NCBI GenBank assembly: GCA_015039315.1
Contig: WIDE01000068.1
Location: forward strand, 62,001-126,000
Length of the DNA: 64,000 bases
Source of the DNA: Clavulina sp. PMI_390
Taxonomy: Eukaryota; Basidiomycota; Agaricomycetes; Cantharellales; Hydnaceae
Direction: 5' to 3'
The notes beneath the pieces are model-generated. The model made no database searches. It was not told the origin of the DNA and was given only the letters and a program-made list of their open reading frames with translations. A program made the translations under genes and the position numbers. Positions 1 through 13,705 of this stretch are shown one piece after another. Numbering within the stretch: position 1 is the first letter of the stretch; each line of letters opens with the position of its first letter.

Positions 1-1317
1 GTTGTAGGGATGGTCGCGCAAGAGGTGTACTAACACAGACGCAAGCATATTGCCAATTAGCGTCATACCAAGAGGTCGTGAAATGTGTGGGGACATGATC
101 AAAGGTGGATAGCTTGAGCTTGTAAAAGGTCATCAGAAGATATGAGGCACAAGAATATGGGCGAGTCAGGGCACCATCAGTAACAACAAAACTTCCACTC
201 GCAGCGGTGGTGTTGCGGGTCGGTGCGGGCATGTTATCACCGCTCATTCGTGTGGCTCCCCCCGAGAATCCTCCTTTCGTAGGCCTATGGCCATTTTCAG
301 GGTCGAATTAAACCAAATATAGGCTGAGCAACCCATAGAATCATCGACAAGAGAGCTTGCAAGGGGCTAGTTGACGTCACCTGTCATTCACTGCTTCGCA
401 ATCGAAAGGTCCAGGTACAAGTTGAGGCACCCAACATCCTGCTCACAATCCTTTGTTGAGAGAATGTGATGAGATCAAGTTAAGCGTGATATTCGTCACA
501 TTTTCCATGATGCTGCTGTGCCCCAGCCCCCATCACTAGTAAAGCGCATTGATTGCCTAGTCCTCTCTGAGGGAGCGGGTGAATCACTGGGTTTCTCTAC
601 TCTGTTACACTAATATTCAAGGACTCAGACGTGCTAAATCGATCATTTGAAGGAGTCTGGAAGGGTTCCTCTGTGCTGACAGAGCGGTACACAGAAATCC
701 TATGCATATTACCCTTGCCAGCTTCACACTTAGAGATTCAGTGACAGGCAATAAACATAATTTGGGATCCTCAGGTTCCACGTGCCTTAACAGTTTCATC
801 AGATGAGCAAGCTTTCCCGATATAGCGGCTCTAGGGAAGCCTGAAAAACAAGTCTAACCTGACGAAAAAGCATTACGAATGGGACCATGGATATATATCT
901 AACCAAGGTATGAATGAAACTGTAACTCTATAGTAGTACACAGGGTAAGAAGGTATGAATAAACCCCCTCCACCAAGATCCAACTCCAAATTCTATCTGT
1001 TGGGGAAAGTAATTCGAAACAAGTTGTCGAGCGGCACACACTCCGCTCCACCAAAAACCCCGAATTGAGAATCAGAACGCACGTTAACAAGAGGGAATAG
1101 AGAGATAATGTAATGTAGATGTGGAAACCACTTCGCTATCTAGTACAACGCAAAATACACAAATTATAGCCAGAAGAATAGCAACCAATAGGAGAGATAG
1201 TGGGCGAACGAAAGACTGGAAGCGGCGTGTGCGCTACATTAAATCACCAAGATGCAAACAAAACGAATGTTGGAGTTGAAATAGGTCGAAATATGATATT
1301 TTGAGCGGGTTGGTTGA
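1..1317. other. Intergenic sequence, no gene recognised
   Basis: I find no convincing coding exon, tRNA or repeat here. Open frames are short and lack family resemblance or splice continuity. The right end is the 3' flank of the minus-strand gene that stops at 1318. Confidence 0.5.
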
Positions 1318-4300
1318 TCAAGACGTAGCGAAAAGGGACAGGCGCCCAAAGAAGCCCTTCTTTGAGGTCGTTTTCTCTTTCTTCAATTTGGAGGTGGGGC
1401 TAGCTTGGGTTCGAACTTCGACCACGGGCCCAGACCCAGTGCTCTTTCTGCTCTGAGCGCTGGCGCTCATAGTCATCAGTACACTCCCAGGACTGGGGAA
1501 CACTTCTTTGCCACCTGCCAGCACAGGATGTGCAACCGATGCGGGGGAAGCTCTTGGCACTGAAGCGGGGACTGGCATAGGGAGGAGTGCCGCGGTATTC
1601 GAAGGTGGGTGTGAGATTGCCACAGGGGGTATTTGGATAGCGGCGACAGAGACAGGGGCTGCCGTTGGAATAGAAGCTTGGACAGGAATCCTTGAAGCTC
1701 CTGGGGTGTCGGTTGGGACACGTACGCCAAATTCATGGACTACGCGGTTCCCCTTTGCATTAGTGTAGGTCAAGATATCTTCGTCTTCATCATCTCCTCC
1801 GTAGGTGGGAGAGGGATGGTCCACTTCGCCATCATTCTGGTTCATCCCAACCTCATCTGATGGAATATCCGCAGATGCAAAGAGGTTCTGTCGAGTAAGA
1901 TACGATCGACGGTGGTTGCGACTGCGCTTTCGAGAGGGACTGGCTTGTAGGTGCGAATGCTTTTGGGAAGTCGGTTTCTTCTGTAGTCTAGACGGCGCGG
2001 ACTCAGAGGGAGTCGATAGCGCGCGCGACAGAGCGGCGAAGGTCGATGATGGCGAAGTAGGACGTGCGATTGTTGGGGGAGCAGGAAGCGAAGATGCAAG
2101 GGAAGGATTCTGAGAGTGGGACTGCGCGGTTGAATATGATGAGTGGGAAGCAGCGGATCCCTCAGCGTCGCGGTCTTGTGAATTGTCTTGCTTTTCTCCA
2201 GAGCGCCGGCTGAGCACAATGAATTCGCTTGCGCTCTCCTGGCTTCCCTTGGACCGTCGCGTACCTGACGATGACTTCCAAGTAGCAGCATCCAAACTTG
2301 CACGCGAACGCGCTGCGCTTCGACTCCCCATGCTGTTCCTCGGCGTCAGCTCCACAGACCGCGAATGGCCATGCCCGTGGCCGCGCCCATGATCACTCTT
2401 CGCTTTGGGCACGCGAGAGATCACCTCGAACCGAGCTGTCGGGTTTGGAACTTGGGTATGCGGCTGAGACGGAGTAGGAGTAGGAGTCGAGCCCCGTGAT
2501 CGTACCTCAACCTCTGGAGCACCGTTTGGTGTGGGTGCCGGCGGAGTGGGGACGATAGCTGTGAGCGCCGCCAGAGGCGGAGAAACGGCCACGCAGGAGC
2601 GGGACTGCGAGTGAGACCGCGATGACGATGACGATCGCGAGTCAGATTGAGACTTTGTCGAATGAGATGGACGGGGATGAAGGTCAATTGCTCCGTTTTC
2701 GGAAACAGCCATGTCCGTCCCCGTGACCGGTCGCGGTGTCGGCGTCGGCGTCGGGACCGCAAATAACGTCGACGTCGGCATCACAACCGCGTCATTTGGA
2801 TGAGCATTCATACCGTTATCGCGAGCAGCAATATCGTCATTGACACGATGAGAACCTCCCAGGTGCGGGATGGGCATAGGTGATAGCTCATCCGTCGATA
2901 GCGCAACTCCGAATTGAGGATGTTCCACCTCTTGTTCGAGCTCGTGTTCGAGCTCGGGTCCCAGCTCATGGCGAGAGCTCGAAGGTGCTTTCAAGAGTTC
3001 AACGCTCCGCGCGGTGACAGGTGACACCCATCCGCCCGTACTCAAGCTAGCACTCGTAGGCGGTGTCGAGCTGACTGTGCCCGCACAGCTCATGCTCGTC
3101 GTCGGAGTGGGCGCGAAGAGGGAGCCAGCAGCAGAAGACGAATCCGAGGCTGAAGAGGAGACGCTATCCGTCGACGCTGCAGATGCAGTAGAGAGGATAC
3201 TTGACGAAGAAATAACCGTCGCAGGAGGAGGCAGAGGAACCTCTGGGCTTGACTCTAAGGACAGACTCCGAGTGAGCGGAGGAGCAGGAAGAAGTAACAG
3301 CTGAATATTTCATACCTTTCTGAACAGAATGCGCTGGGGGCTTCGGGGCTTGGAGACTCGAATGTGGCGTATCGGCCAACTGGGGTGGATGAATATATTC
3401 ACCATATCCTGAAATCCTCCTCGCGCTCTTCTCCGCACTTGCGTCAACTGAGAGATTGCTGGTGACCGGCTGAGGCCTCGGAACAGCTGGAGTCGCGATC
3501 AAAACAGGCAAGGCAGGCACAGGTGGAACCGAGATCGGGGTTGGTCCTTCTGCTGCAACCATGGGGGTCACTGCTCCCGCCGGAAAGAGTTTCGGGTTCG
3601 TGCTGGGATTCGAGGACATGGTGCGGATAGGCGACGGAGAGGGAGAAGGAGGAGGGGAGGAAGCAGAGGAAAGTGTCGCGCTATCAACGCGCAAAGATAA
3701 CGACGACTTTGATTTCAAACGCCACAGCGAAAGCGAGGCGCTCAATCGATTCTTGGACTTTTTCTCCTTCTCTTTGGTATTCTCAACAGCTTGGGGTCTT
3801 GCGATGGGAATTTGCGCCTTGCTCAAAGTCGGGAGTGGCACTGGGATTTGGGCTGATGCTGGGGTCTGGGTGGGAGCAGCTGGTGAGGAAGCGGATCTGG
3901 CCATAGCCATTGAAGCAGCCGTAGGTGGTGACAGAGACGTGGGCGAAGGGGATGGCCTCGAGCTCAGGTTTGACGTCGCAGCCATTGCTTCAGCAGGAGA
4001 TGCAGTAGACGACCGCCTTGCAGGGATAGGCGGCGTCGGCAAAGGTGGCACTGCAGCACCAGCATTCGTCGGGCTCGTCGGGCTCGAGCTAGAGTTCGAG
4101 CCCATCGCAATCATGCTCTGCCTCCGCGCTCTTTCCGCCGGCGACATCATTCCACCCGGCACACCTCCCGCCTGCATACTCTTCCGCCTCTGTTCCCGAA
4201 TCCAATCTTCCTTGCGTACAGGCATGACAACTCCAGCGGTCCTCCCTCGGCCGGTACCGCTCCCTCCAGCACGATTTCCGCGCGCGAACACGGGCGCCGT

Positions 4301-5732
4301 AGCAGTGGGTGGGGGCTCGGCAGTGAGCCAATTCTTGGCAGGATCGCGAGAAAGCGAGGGTCTCCTCGTGTGCGTGGGTGAGGTAGAGGATTTGCTGCTC
4401 GTCGGAGAGGTCGGCGAGATGGGCGATACGGGAGGGGAGGTTGAACTGTTCACGTTCGTATTCAGGATTTTTTTACGTACGTCGTCGTTGTGTTGAAGAA
4501 AATCATCCGGCGCCATGCCAAGCGTACGTGCGTGTGCGTAGCAATGAAACGCCGACAAACGTAAAAAGCGGAAGATCGATGGTTATCGTCAGTATTTATA
4601 GATAAGACGGGAATAAAGAGACAAATGGAGAATTAGATCGATGGATGAACAGGAACCAGTGATTCAGGGAAAGATAGACGTACGTTTTGTCACCACTCTT
4701 TGCGCTTAGATTGCTTGAGCTATCAATCTTTCTCGGGTGCATCCAGCGTCCCTGATCATCGATGCCGATTCCAAGGCCGGTTTCGATACTCATGGCCGAC
4801 GCGGCGGAGGACGAGCGGCCAGAAAATCCCGAGCGAATTGAGCTAGTCGCACTCCCAGTTCCAGACATGGAGCTCAGACTCGACTGCGAATTGGAAGAAC
4901 CATGTCCGCGTGCGTACGTTGGACGTGGGGGCGTTGGGAGCGCATTGGGATCATCATAATTATCTGCATAAGGATAATGACTCCCACTGGCACCAAGAAC
5001 ACCGCGAGAAGCATGTCTGGAAGGAATCGGTGGGACGGGCGGTACTTCCCCGTACCCATGCCCATGTCCATGTGGAGAAGAAGAAGATGAGCTACTGGAA
5101 TTGGAGTGGGAGTTGTTGGAGCTCGACTTTGTGGATTTGGTGGAGCGCAGGGATGTCCTGCTCAGCGCGCGCTTCAATCGCCCGCCGAAACTCGATGATT
5201 TGTCCTTGTCCTTGCTTTCCTTGGATTTCGAATTCGAGTTGCTTCTGCTGCTCATCGCTGTTGTTGACAGCACGCCCTGTTCGTCAAAGTCGTTCTCGTT
5301 CTCCTCGGGGATACTAGGACCGCCGCTGCCGCGCAGGTCTGTGACACTACGCGCGAGAGGACTCGGTACGCGTGCGCCATACGTCGAATTGGGGCGCACT
5401 GGTGGCACAAGCGGGCCTTTGTCTGAATTCTTAGAGAATGCATCTTCAAAGTCATTGGCAGAGACGTAAAAGGAGAGACGAGATGGGCTAGTGGGCGCAG
5501 ATGAGGATGAGGAAGCAGGTGGGAGCGGGATAGTGGATGCGAGCGGTGAACGACGACGATTATGCGGTGTGGGTGGAACGGGGAATGACGATGGGACTCG
5601 GAGCATAGTGATAGGAGAAGTGGGGGAAGGAGAAGGAGAAGACGAGCCTCCAGACTGTTCTTGTTGTCGCTGCTGTTGCTGGCGCATCTGAGTGTAGAGC
5701 GGGATGTAAGGCTTCCCAGCATCAGACGCCAT
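1318..5732 (-). CDS. Large Ser/Pro-rich intrinsically disordered protein, function unknown
   Basis: I do not recognise a family. Three exons join in phase: 5732-4684, 4445-3316 and 3254-1318, giving about 1,371 residues. Intron 2 is 61 nt (GTATGA..TTAG). Intron 1 is 238 nt; the first AG downstream of its GTACGT donor is the acceptor used, and the phase (2) matches. The protein is low complexity almost throughout: a Q/R run near residue 20, poly-Ser with SxS repeats, Pro-Thr-Ser tracts and scattered acidic patches. The last ~20 residues are Lys-rich and end in a short hydrophobic segment (KKGFFGRLSLFATS). No transmembrane helix, signal peptide or catalytic motif is visible. A scaffold, signalling or cell-polarity role would be a guess. 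Alternatively this is two genes, because an in-frame ATG near 4515 could start a shorter protein from exon 2 (see findings). Confidence 0.7.
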
Positions 5733-8371
5733 GGTCGACGAACTGCTCGAGGAAATTTCACGCTGGGGTATAGGATAGATGCGGAAGGGTACTTGTTATA
5801 ATGACCGTACGAGAATCAGAGGGCCAGCTCTGGAACCCGAGGAGCAGGGAGGGAGGGAGCGTGCAGTAGTAATGGTGAGTGGCGCACACACACGACACGA
5901 AACAGGGTTCAGCGTCAAGAGCGAGCTACACGCCGGACGCCACGAACACAGTCAAGAGGAAGTGGAGGTGGAGAGAGAGAGAGAAAGAGGACGGACTGCG
6001 GACGGGGCCGCTTGGAGGGAGTAGGTCAAAAGCAAAACACGCCAACGGGGACGTAAAAAAAGCGCGATATCCGCACGCCCAGCCCGACTGAACAACAACG
6101 GACGACGATGTACGTATATCATAATCGCTTTTTCCAAGCAATCATTTATATTGGCGGGCGCCTGTTCCCTTATCGCCGTCTCGTCTCTCATCGAGACAAG
6201 AGACAGAATTTTGAGTTGGCATCAAGGCCAATCGAGTTCCCACCCTCGAAATTCGTTATCGTATCGACGCGGACGCGCCTCAAATCTGTATCTGCATCGC
6301 CATTTGAATGACAGCGGAAATTCGGCACGAACCTTAATTTAAATTACGTGTCTGTGTGTTGTGCCACAGGAACATCCGAACCCGAACGTGTCCTTCGCAA
6401 CTGAACGTGGGAACAAGCACAGCGCATTCAGTCCGAGGGTCTGCCCAACCTTTTTCCTTGCCTGATCCCTGCCCGCATTGACTCGGATAGGCGATGCATG
6501 CTCTGCTCTATGCTACATATGACAAGCTGCTTATCTCTAAGGCACCCGTCGGCGTGTTTTGCACAGCCCAGAGAATTAAAAGCACCCTATGACGATCCAT
6601 CATCATCATCATCCCTGATTCTCGACTGCAATGACGACTATGATGGTCCAGGCCGAACTCCACCAAGGCACCTCTGCCGCATGCCCATTTGTACAGGCAA
6701 AGCTTTGACAGCCTCTGGGCTTGTCTTGGCGTTTCGTCTTCTTCCCGCCAAGCCTCAAGGCGGCGTCTCTTTCCCCTTTGTCAATCCCCGAATTTGAACA
6801 TCCGTCGCCTATCATATCGTTTGAAATCCGGTGAAAAAAAAATGACGCACAAAGGGTCTGAATGGACTTGTGCTTATCTCTGCGCTCAGGGCTATCTCAC
6901 TCGTTCTCGGCCGTCGAAAAGCGTCGTACTTCTCCTTACCGAATATAGTGCGAGTAGTTTACGGTGAACCGGCTGTCTGAGACCGAGACACATGGTGGAA
7001 GGCCTTGTGATCTCCGTCGGCCAAGTCGTTTGACCGTCTAACAAAACTCACTCAGCGGTCGTCCTAACACCCGCTAGGCTCACGAGAAAGTCCGGGGCCC
7101 CAGGCTACCTTTTTGCTTTCTCCAAATAAAATAACGAGAGAAAGACATCGATTGGAGCCCGATTCATTGGAGCTACTCTTGACATCGCGGGGTAACAGAA
7201 GCTCTCCCCGCTTTGCTCGCACAGAGAAAAAGAATGACTGCTGACCCAGCAGCGGTCTTTCCGCCTAATCGGGCTACCTCGCCTGCCCCTCTTTGTGGTC
7301 ATGAGGATTATCATAGAATAGATGCGGAGTGAGGAACGTGCAAGTTCCGGTTCACTGTCAGAAAAACGATCCGCACCACGATGTTCGTGTTCATGTGCGT
7401 GCAACGTGGAGCCACGCAGCGTGAGCGGATGACGGGAGATCGTTCATAGCAAGGCCAGTATGACGAGAATGTTGACGAATTTATGCATGTATTTGGATTC
7501 ATCGACCCAAATTGCAGAATATGAACAAAGTAGCAAGAAAGCGTGTGGGATCGCGATACGCTATCAAGGTTATCATCGGACAAGCAGACTATGACCATGG
7601 AAGAAAGGAGAAAAAAAAACGGTATTAAAAAGTATCGCCATCTGCCAGAGCAGGTTGTGTATCACTGGCGGGAGAGGTTGGGAAACAATAAACAGCCAAC
7701 AGCCAGCTCAAGATATGATGTTCTATTGGACACATATAAGAATAGGTCTTCAATGGGAGCCAGTTTGAACTCCATGAGTATGTAGGCACGAGATTATCAT
7801 CAATGCACGAGTTTGCATGGCATGAGATAGTTCTTGTGCATTGTGAACCTCCACTGGCTCCCGTCCTGAAGATTCGGATGCTGAGGACAGTCATGAAGTC
7901 AGCTGCGAAGATCGACAGCTATTTCCTCCGTACCGTTGAAGGAGCAGCTCTGGGAATTCCCTAGTAAAAAACTTCCTCGAACTGATCCATAACGACAGTG
8001 ATTGGGTGAATTCTGAAGATCACAACAAGAGAAGGGGGAGAAACAAGTCGTTTAGGAAGTCATCTTAGAGGAGTCGATGTTAGAGAAAGAGCTAGGGTGG
8101 GCAGCGGCAAGGAAGGCGTCCTGTCGAAACCTCATGGAAGGGTGCAGGAGAGGGCGAGGCAAGAAAGATGACGTGAGAGAGTTTAGCTCATGAGTCACAA
8201 GTGTCACCTCGTGACACGAATCCAAATTTCTCCACGGCCGAGGGACCCAACGCGTCCGGCCACCGTCTCTCATCCTCACCACCAACCTCGCCCCTGGCTC
8301 TCGAAAACCGTGGCAGTGCAGCCTAACCCTATCCCCCCTTATCACACCCGTGTCTTCGTTACCTATCTCCA
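5733..8371. promoter_or_regulatory. Long divergent intergenic region between the Ser/Pro-rich gene and the ferredoxin gene
   Basis: These 2.6 kb separate two divergently oriented start codons, so both promoters must lie here. A purine (GA) repeat sits near 5965-5990 and a short CAT repeat near 6600. No exon, tRNA or element was recognised. The open frames in it look random. Confidence 0.4.
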
Positions 8372-9672
<1,301 letters not shown>

Positions 9673-10573
9673 TACACGTTTAACTGACCGTGTTATATAT
9701 CATGTTTTTCCTACCTACTCGGTCAATGCCAAGTTAATAAGACCTCACTTGGTCTATAATCCACTTTTCCCTCGGCTCTACCCCCAGGTGGACTGGCTCG
9801 ATTGCTAACTAGCCCAGGGCCCGATCAATCATCCGGGTTCTTGGGCAGTTTCGTGGAGGAGCTTCTCGGAATGTCTTGTTACAACTCTGTGAAATGATGG
9901 ATTGACCATCACGCGACGTTGATATCCTCAGCCTACATTTATTTGGACTTGGGTCAGCCACTAATGTAACGCTCACGTTGGCCTCGCACCGTGATGAGAA
10001 AATCAGCATTAGGACTCTTCCCGCCTCGAGTATCGCAAGCTGTTGGTGTTAGCCAGACCAGCGCTCATGTAAGGTTGCGATAGGGACCCCACATCGCGAG
10101 GCAAGGTCTTATCATCTGTCTCAGATTAACTTCAGACCTTAAGCCAAAATACGCGCTCATCTCGGTGAATGCTTTGCTCATAACTATGTGCATTTGAATT
10201 GGCGAAAATTTGGATTGTGGCTAGAGTTGCGGAGCACCAGACCAAATCCAATTCAACCCTCATGTCTAAAACAAAGACATGAGCTCGGAAGCCGTCTTAC
10301 GATTGTTGCTCCTGGTGTCACTACGCGCTAAATTTGGTGATGGATTCACCCGCACTATTTGATCTTCAGCAAGAAGCCCTGGGACCAGCGACAGAGAGCA
10401 CGAGTCAGACGAGCGTCAATGGAATGAAGTGAATAGGCCATACAGGCAACTCTTCTTTGCCAAGGAATAATGATCTGGTGAGAGCAATATGGCAGGTTGC
10501 TCCCTGCTTGATCAGCTGTACTCCCGGTTGATTAGTTATGTTCACCTCAACTACGACGCTGATTTGACATTCT
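9673..10573. other. Intergenic; may hold the last exon of family copy A
   Basis: Mostly no recognisable feature. At about 10,420-10,520 on the - strand an open frame containing IIIPWQRR can be joined to copy A through a GTGAGT donor near 10,582 and a CAG acceptor. It matches the position of the short terminal exon found in the other copies, and a similar stretch follows copy B. No tRNA or element seen in the rest. Confidence 0.4.
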
Positions 10574-11513
10574 TTACTCACAAAGACCCAACGGGGCACT
10601 ATATACCACGTCCGATCGATCGATCAACTTTGGCCGGTCGGAATCGTCAGTATAATACTGCCTGCCACGAAGTGAGACAGCGGTCCATCCTGGTGGTGGC
10701 GCAAATCTGATGATTTCGGGAGAAGCCATGATGAGCTCGGGGTTTTCAGGATCAGGAATAGGCTTCGCCGGACTAGAGTCCTTGCTGACAATCCACCATT
10801 TCATCGATGGAGGGACCTTGGCTGTTATCATCTGAGCTCGAGTCATATGATAGAGTGTTTTCGTACGAGCTGGGAATCGAGCGCGCTTTGCATTATCATC
10901 GATGACTACCTCGATTGGAGCCTCAGGGTCAGTACCCGGCGCTCCAGGAGCGAGGTTAAGGCGTGTTGTTTCTACCAGCGTTTCATCATGGTTGAAACAG
11001 AGGAAAATGTCTTTGATGTCGACCGCAGTGAATCCCTCAAGGAGAGCGATGCACCGCGACAGGCGCTGGACCGTTCGTGGAGGCGGTATATCGTTCACGT
11101 GGATGTAGCCAACATGATTTCCACGATACCCTTTTGCTTCGTGGTTCTCTCGCTTTTTAGGTGGAAGAAGCTGGTAGGAAATGAGAGGATCATCTTTTTG
11201 GTAGAGATGGTAGAATACTACAACGGCAGGTGTGTTAATGAGCTTGACAACAAAGACCCTCGAACTCACGGACGTCAGCTGTCTTCTCTGGGGCAGAAAT
11301 GCGAAGACTTCGCGGGATATGAGGCGATAAGCTGATCTCGGCAGGATGAAGGGACCCGCCGCTCTCGCTGCCGTCTGCCCCCCAAACGGAGTTAGTGGCA
11401 TAGCTGGGGGGTGGGCCTAAACCAGAAATACAGTTGTTCACTCGAGCGAACTGGTATTCGAACAATGAAGCTACCAAGCGAGGTTTATCGCTCTTACTTG
11501 ATGGGTTAGACAT
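10574..11513 (-). CDS. Lineage-specific family protein, copy A
   Basis: Unknown function; member of the eight-copy family in this window. Exons 11513-11270 and 11217-10574 join through a 52-nt phase-1 intron placed directly before the conserved LFYHLYQ start of the core; 295 residues as modelled. The N-terminal exon is Ser-rich and disordered. The core contains NDIPPPRTVQRL, a helix SRCIALLEGF, LAPGAPGTDP and IEVVIDD. The C-terminal half has a WWIVS strand, APPPGWTAVSLRGR and an IDRSDVVY end. No signal peptide or transmembrane segment, so probably intracellular. The true C terminus may need one more exon (near 10.42-10.52 kb), since the sister copies end with a short spliced exon. Closest relative in the window is copy B. 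Confidence 0.75.
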
Positions 11514-12157
11514 CGCAAGGAGGTTCAGAGGGGAGAAGGGAGGGGGGTGGGCCCACACATGAATACAAGCCGCCCGTGCTTTTTGGCTATCCTCACAGAG
11601 CTGGCTGCATAAGGTAATAAAACCTGATTTGCAAATTCCGGGAGCCTCGTGCATCTTGAAGGGACATCCCACTAACTACCAACCATGGTAAATTCCAAAG
11701 ATTGGTAGATGAAGCGATAGGTGAGGAGTCAAGCATGAATAAGGTCCTGCAAGAAGGTTTCAAGGTCTCCATGAGACGAAGAGGCATGATAAACTATATT
11801 TTTTTTATAACTAATCAGATTTCAAAGTCGTCAAAGGCACGTTTGTTAAACATTCGTTACACCAAACTCTCGCGTTCGCTCAATCACCTAGGCCCCTGAC
11901 TAGAATTGACCGTAGGTACTACCGTCCTCTTATCCAATCAAGGAGGGGCCGACTTGGCCTCACTATCCTTTGATGCAAAAGATCTGGGACAGCAATTGCA
12001 ACCCGAGTCAAGCGGACAGCAAGATCATAAAGAAAATATAGCATACATGCAAGTCTTCTTTCCCAAGGAATAATGATTAGGTGCGAGAATTGTGGTTGAC
12101 TGACCCCTGTTTGCTGAGTTGCTCAGGAATGCATATTTCTCTCGTAGTATCGATAGC

Positions 12158-13126
12158 TTATTCTCGCTCACCGGCATATAATTGATAAACATACACTATA
12201 TCCGATCGATCGATCCAACGGCCACGATTAGACGTAGCAGAGTTATAGAAAATCCGCCCATGAAGTGAAGTAACTTTCCATCCAGGTGGCGGTCCGAATT
12301 CAATGACTTCCGGAGATGCCATAATGAGTTCACTGTTGTCAGGATCGAGGATAGGCCTGCCCAAACTGGAACCATGGGGATCCGTCTCGAGGATCCACCA
12401 CATCATCCATGGAGGAATACTGGCTGTCAGTATCTCATTTCGAGTCATGTCAGAACGCTTGGTGATCGTAGAAGCTGGAGGTGGGAGGCGTTTTGCACGA
12501 TCAGCCACGACTACCTCGATCGGAGCCTTGGGCTCAGTGCCAGGTGCGCCGGGGGCGAGGTTAAGGCGTGTCGTTGGTGTCAAGGTCTCATCGAAGTTGA
12601 AGCATAAGAATACTTCTTTGATATCGGCTTCAGTGAATCCTTCGAGAAGCGCAATAGATCTCTTAAGACGCTGGAGTGTGCGAGGGGGTGGTATGTCGTT
12701 CACATGTATATAACCGACATGGTCTCCACGATATCCTCTTGCTTCGATACCTTCGATTGCCGAGCGACAGCAGTTGATAGGTGGTAAGCGGGCCATCGTT
12801 TTGGTAAAGATGGTAGAACACTGCGAGGGCTCGAGGGTGTCAGAGATCCACGTTGTTTTGAGACAACGGAGTTCACTCACAAAATTGAGCTGTTTCCTCA
12901 GTCACAGAGGTACGAAGACTTCGCGGCATGTGAGGCGGTGAGCTTGCCCTCGCCACTGGTGGACGCTCACTGGTCTCGCTACCACTTGCACTCCGAACGG
13001 AGTAAGTGCCATAGCTCGGAGGTATGCCTAGAGCAGAAATTCAAGTCCTGTTTTGAGTAAGCTGGCATTGGAGCAGCCACAAACTACCACGAGACTTGTT
13101 CTGCTCTTACTCGATAGGTTAGACAT
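12158..13126 (-). pseudogene. Lineage-specific family, copy B, disabled
   Basis: Clearly a relative of copy A across exon 1, the intron position and the core (NDIPPPRTLQRLKRSIALLEGF, LAPGAPGTEP, IEVVVAD). It is broken in two places. In exon 1 (start 13126) a frameshift relative to copy A leads to a TAG after about 33 codons. In exon 2 the stretch between the VFYHLYQ core start (around 12,820) and the GYRGDH segment (around 12,730) has 22 nt where copy A has 24, so the two parts of the core are out of frame. The remaining open frame (12880-12158) has no sensible N terminus. It could still be transcribed. An assembly error at both places is less likely. Confidence 0.7.
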
Positions 13127-13705
13127 AGGGACTAAGGTGAAGGTGACGAAGTTGAGCTGGGCCTATGAGGGAAAGCATGGTTGTAATAGCAGGCCATTCT
13201 TGCAGAGCTAACCAATTAAGGTAATAGACGTGGGCCTGCAAATCTCCACAGCCTCGGGCTCCCCACGTGCATCGGCTTTACATTCTATCTAGCAAGCTGA
13301 CATTTCCGTGATTTTGTTGAGAATCTTAGAAATTTCCCAAGAAATAATATCAGTTATCAGGCCAAACTGCCGTTGACCGACGTCTTTGTGAGCTTAACAG
13401 CTGTGAGAGGAAACTCCCACATTCGAATACAATCAAAGCCAACTGCTAACAGCACAGCTCTATGCAGAAGCGGGATGGATCGCTGACACGTCGCAGAAGC
13501 TGAGTGTATTTTCTGGAAGAAAAACGAACAGTCAAGGTGACAAATTCTGAGGGCAGGCGCCGCTGGTGAAGGAATACCCATGCTCCATGCTTCACTATTA
13601 TAAAATGATCGGTATTGCTCTCTCCCACATTTGGATGAGTTCAAGGTCTCTCAAACTCGATGTCATCAACATGCATCACTGCCGGAGAGGACGCAGCACT
13701 GCGGA
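13127..13705. other. Intergenic, nothing recognised
   Basis: No exon continuous with copies B or C, no RNA gene and no repeat could be supported here. Confidence 0.4.

Noticed and set aside
3561..4496. 311-codon open frame on the + strand
   Set aside because: Antisense shadow of the Ser/Pro-rich exon 2; its composition (Gly/Glu/Val-rich) is what the reverse complement of Ser/Pro codons gives.
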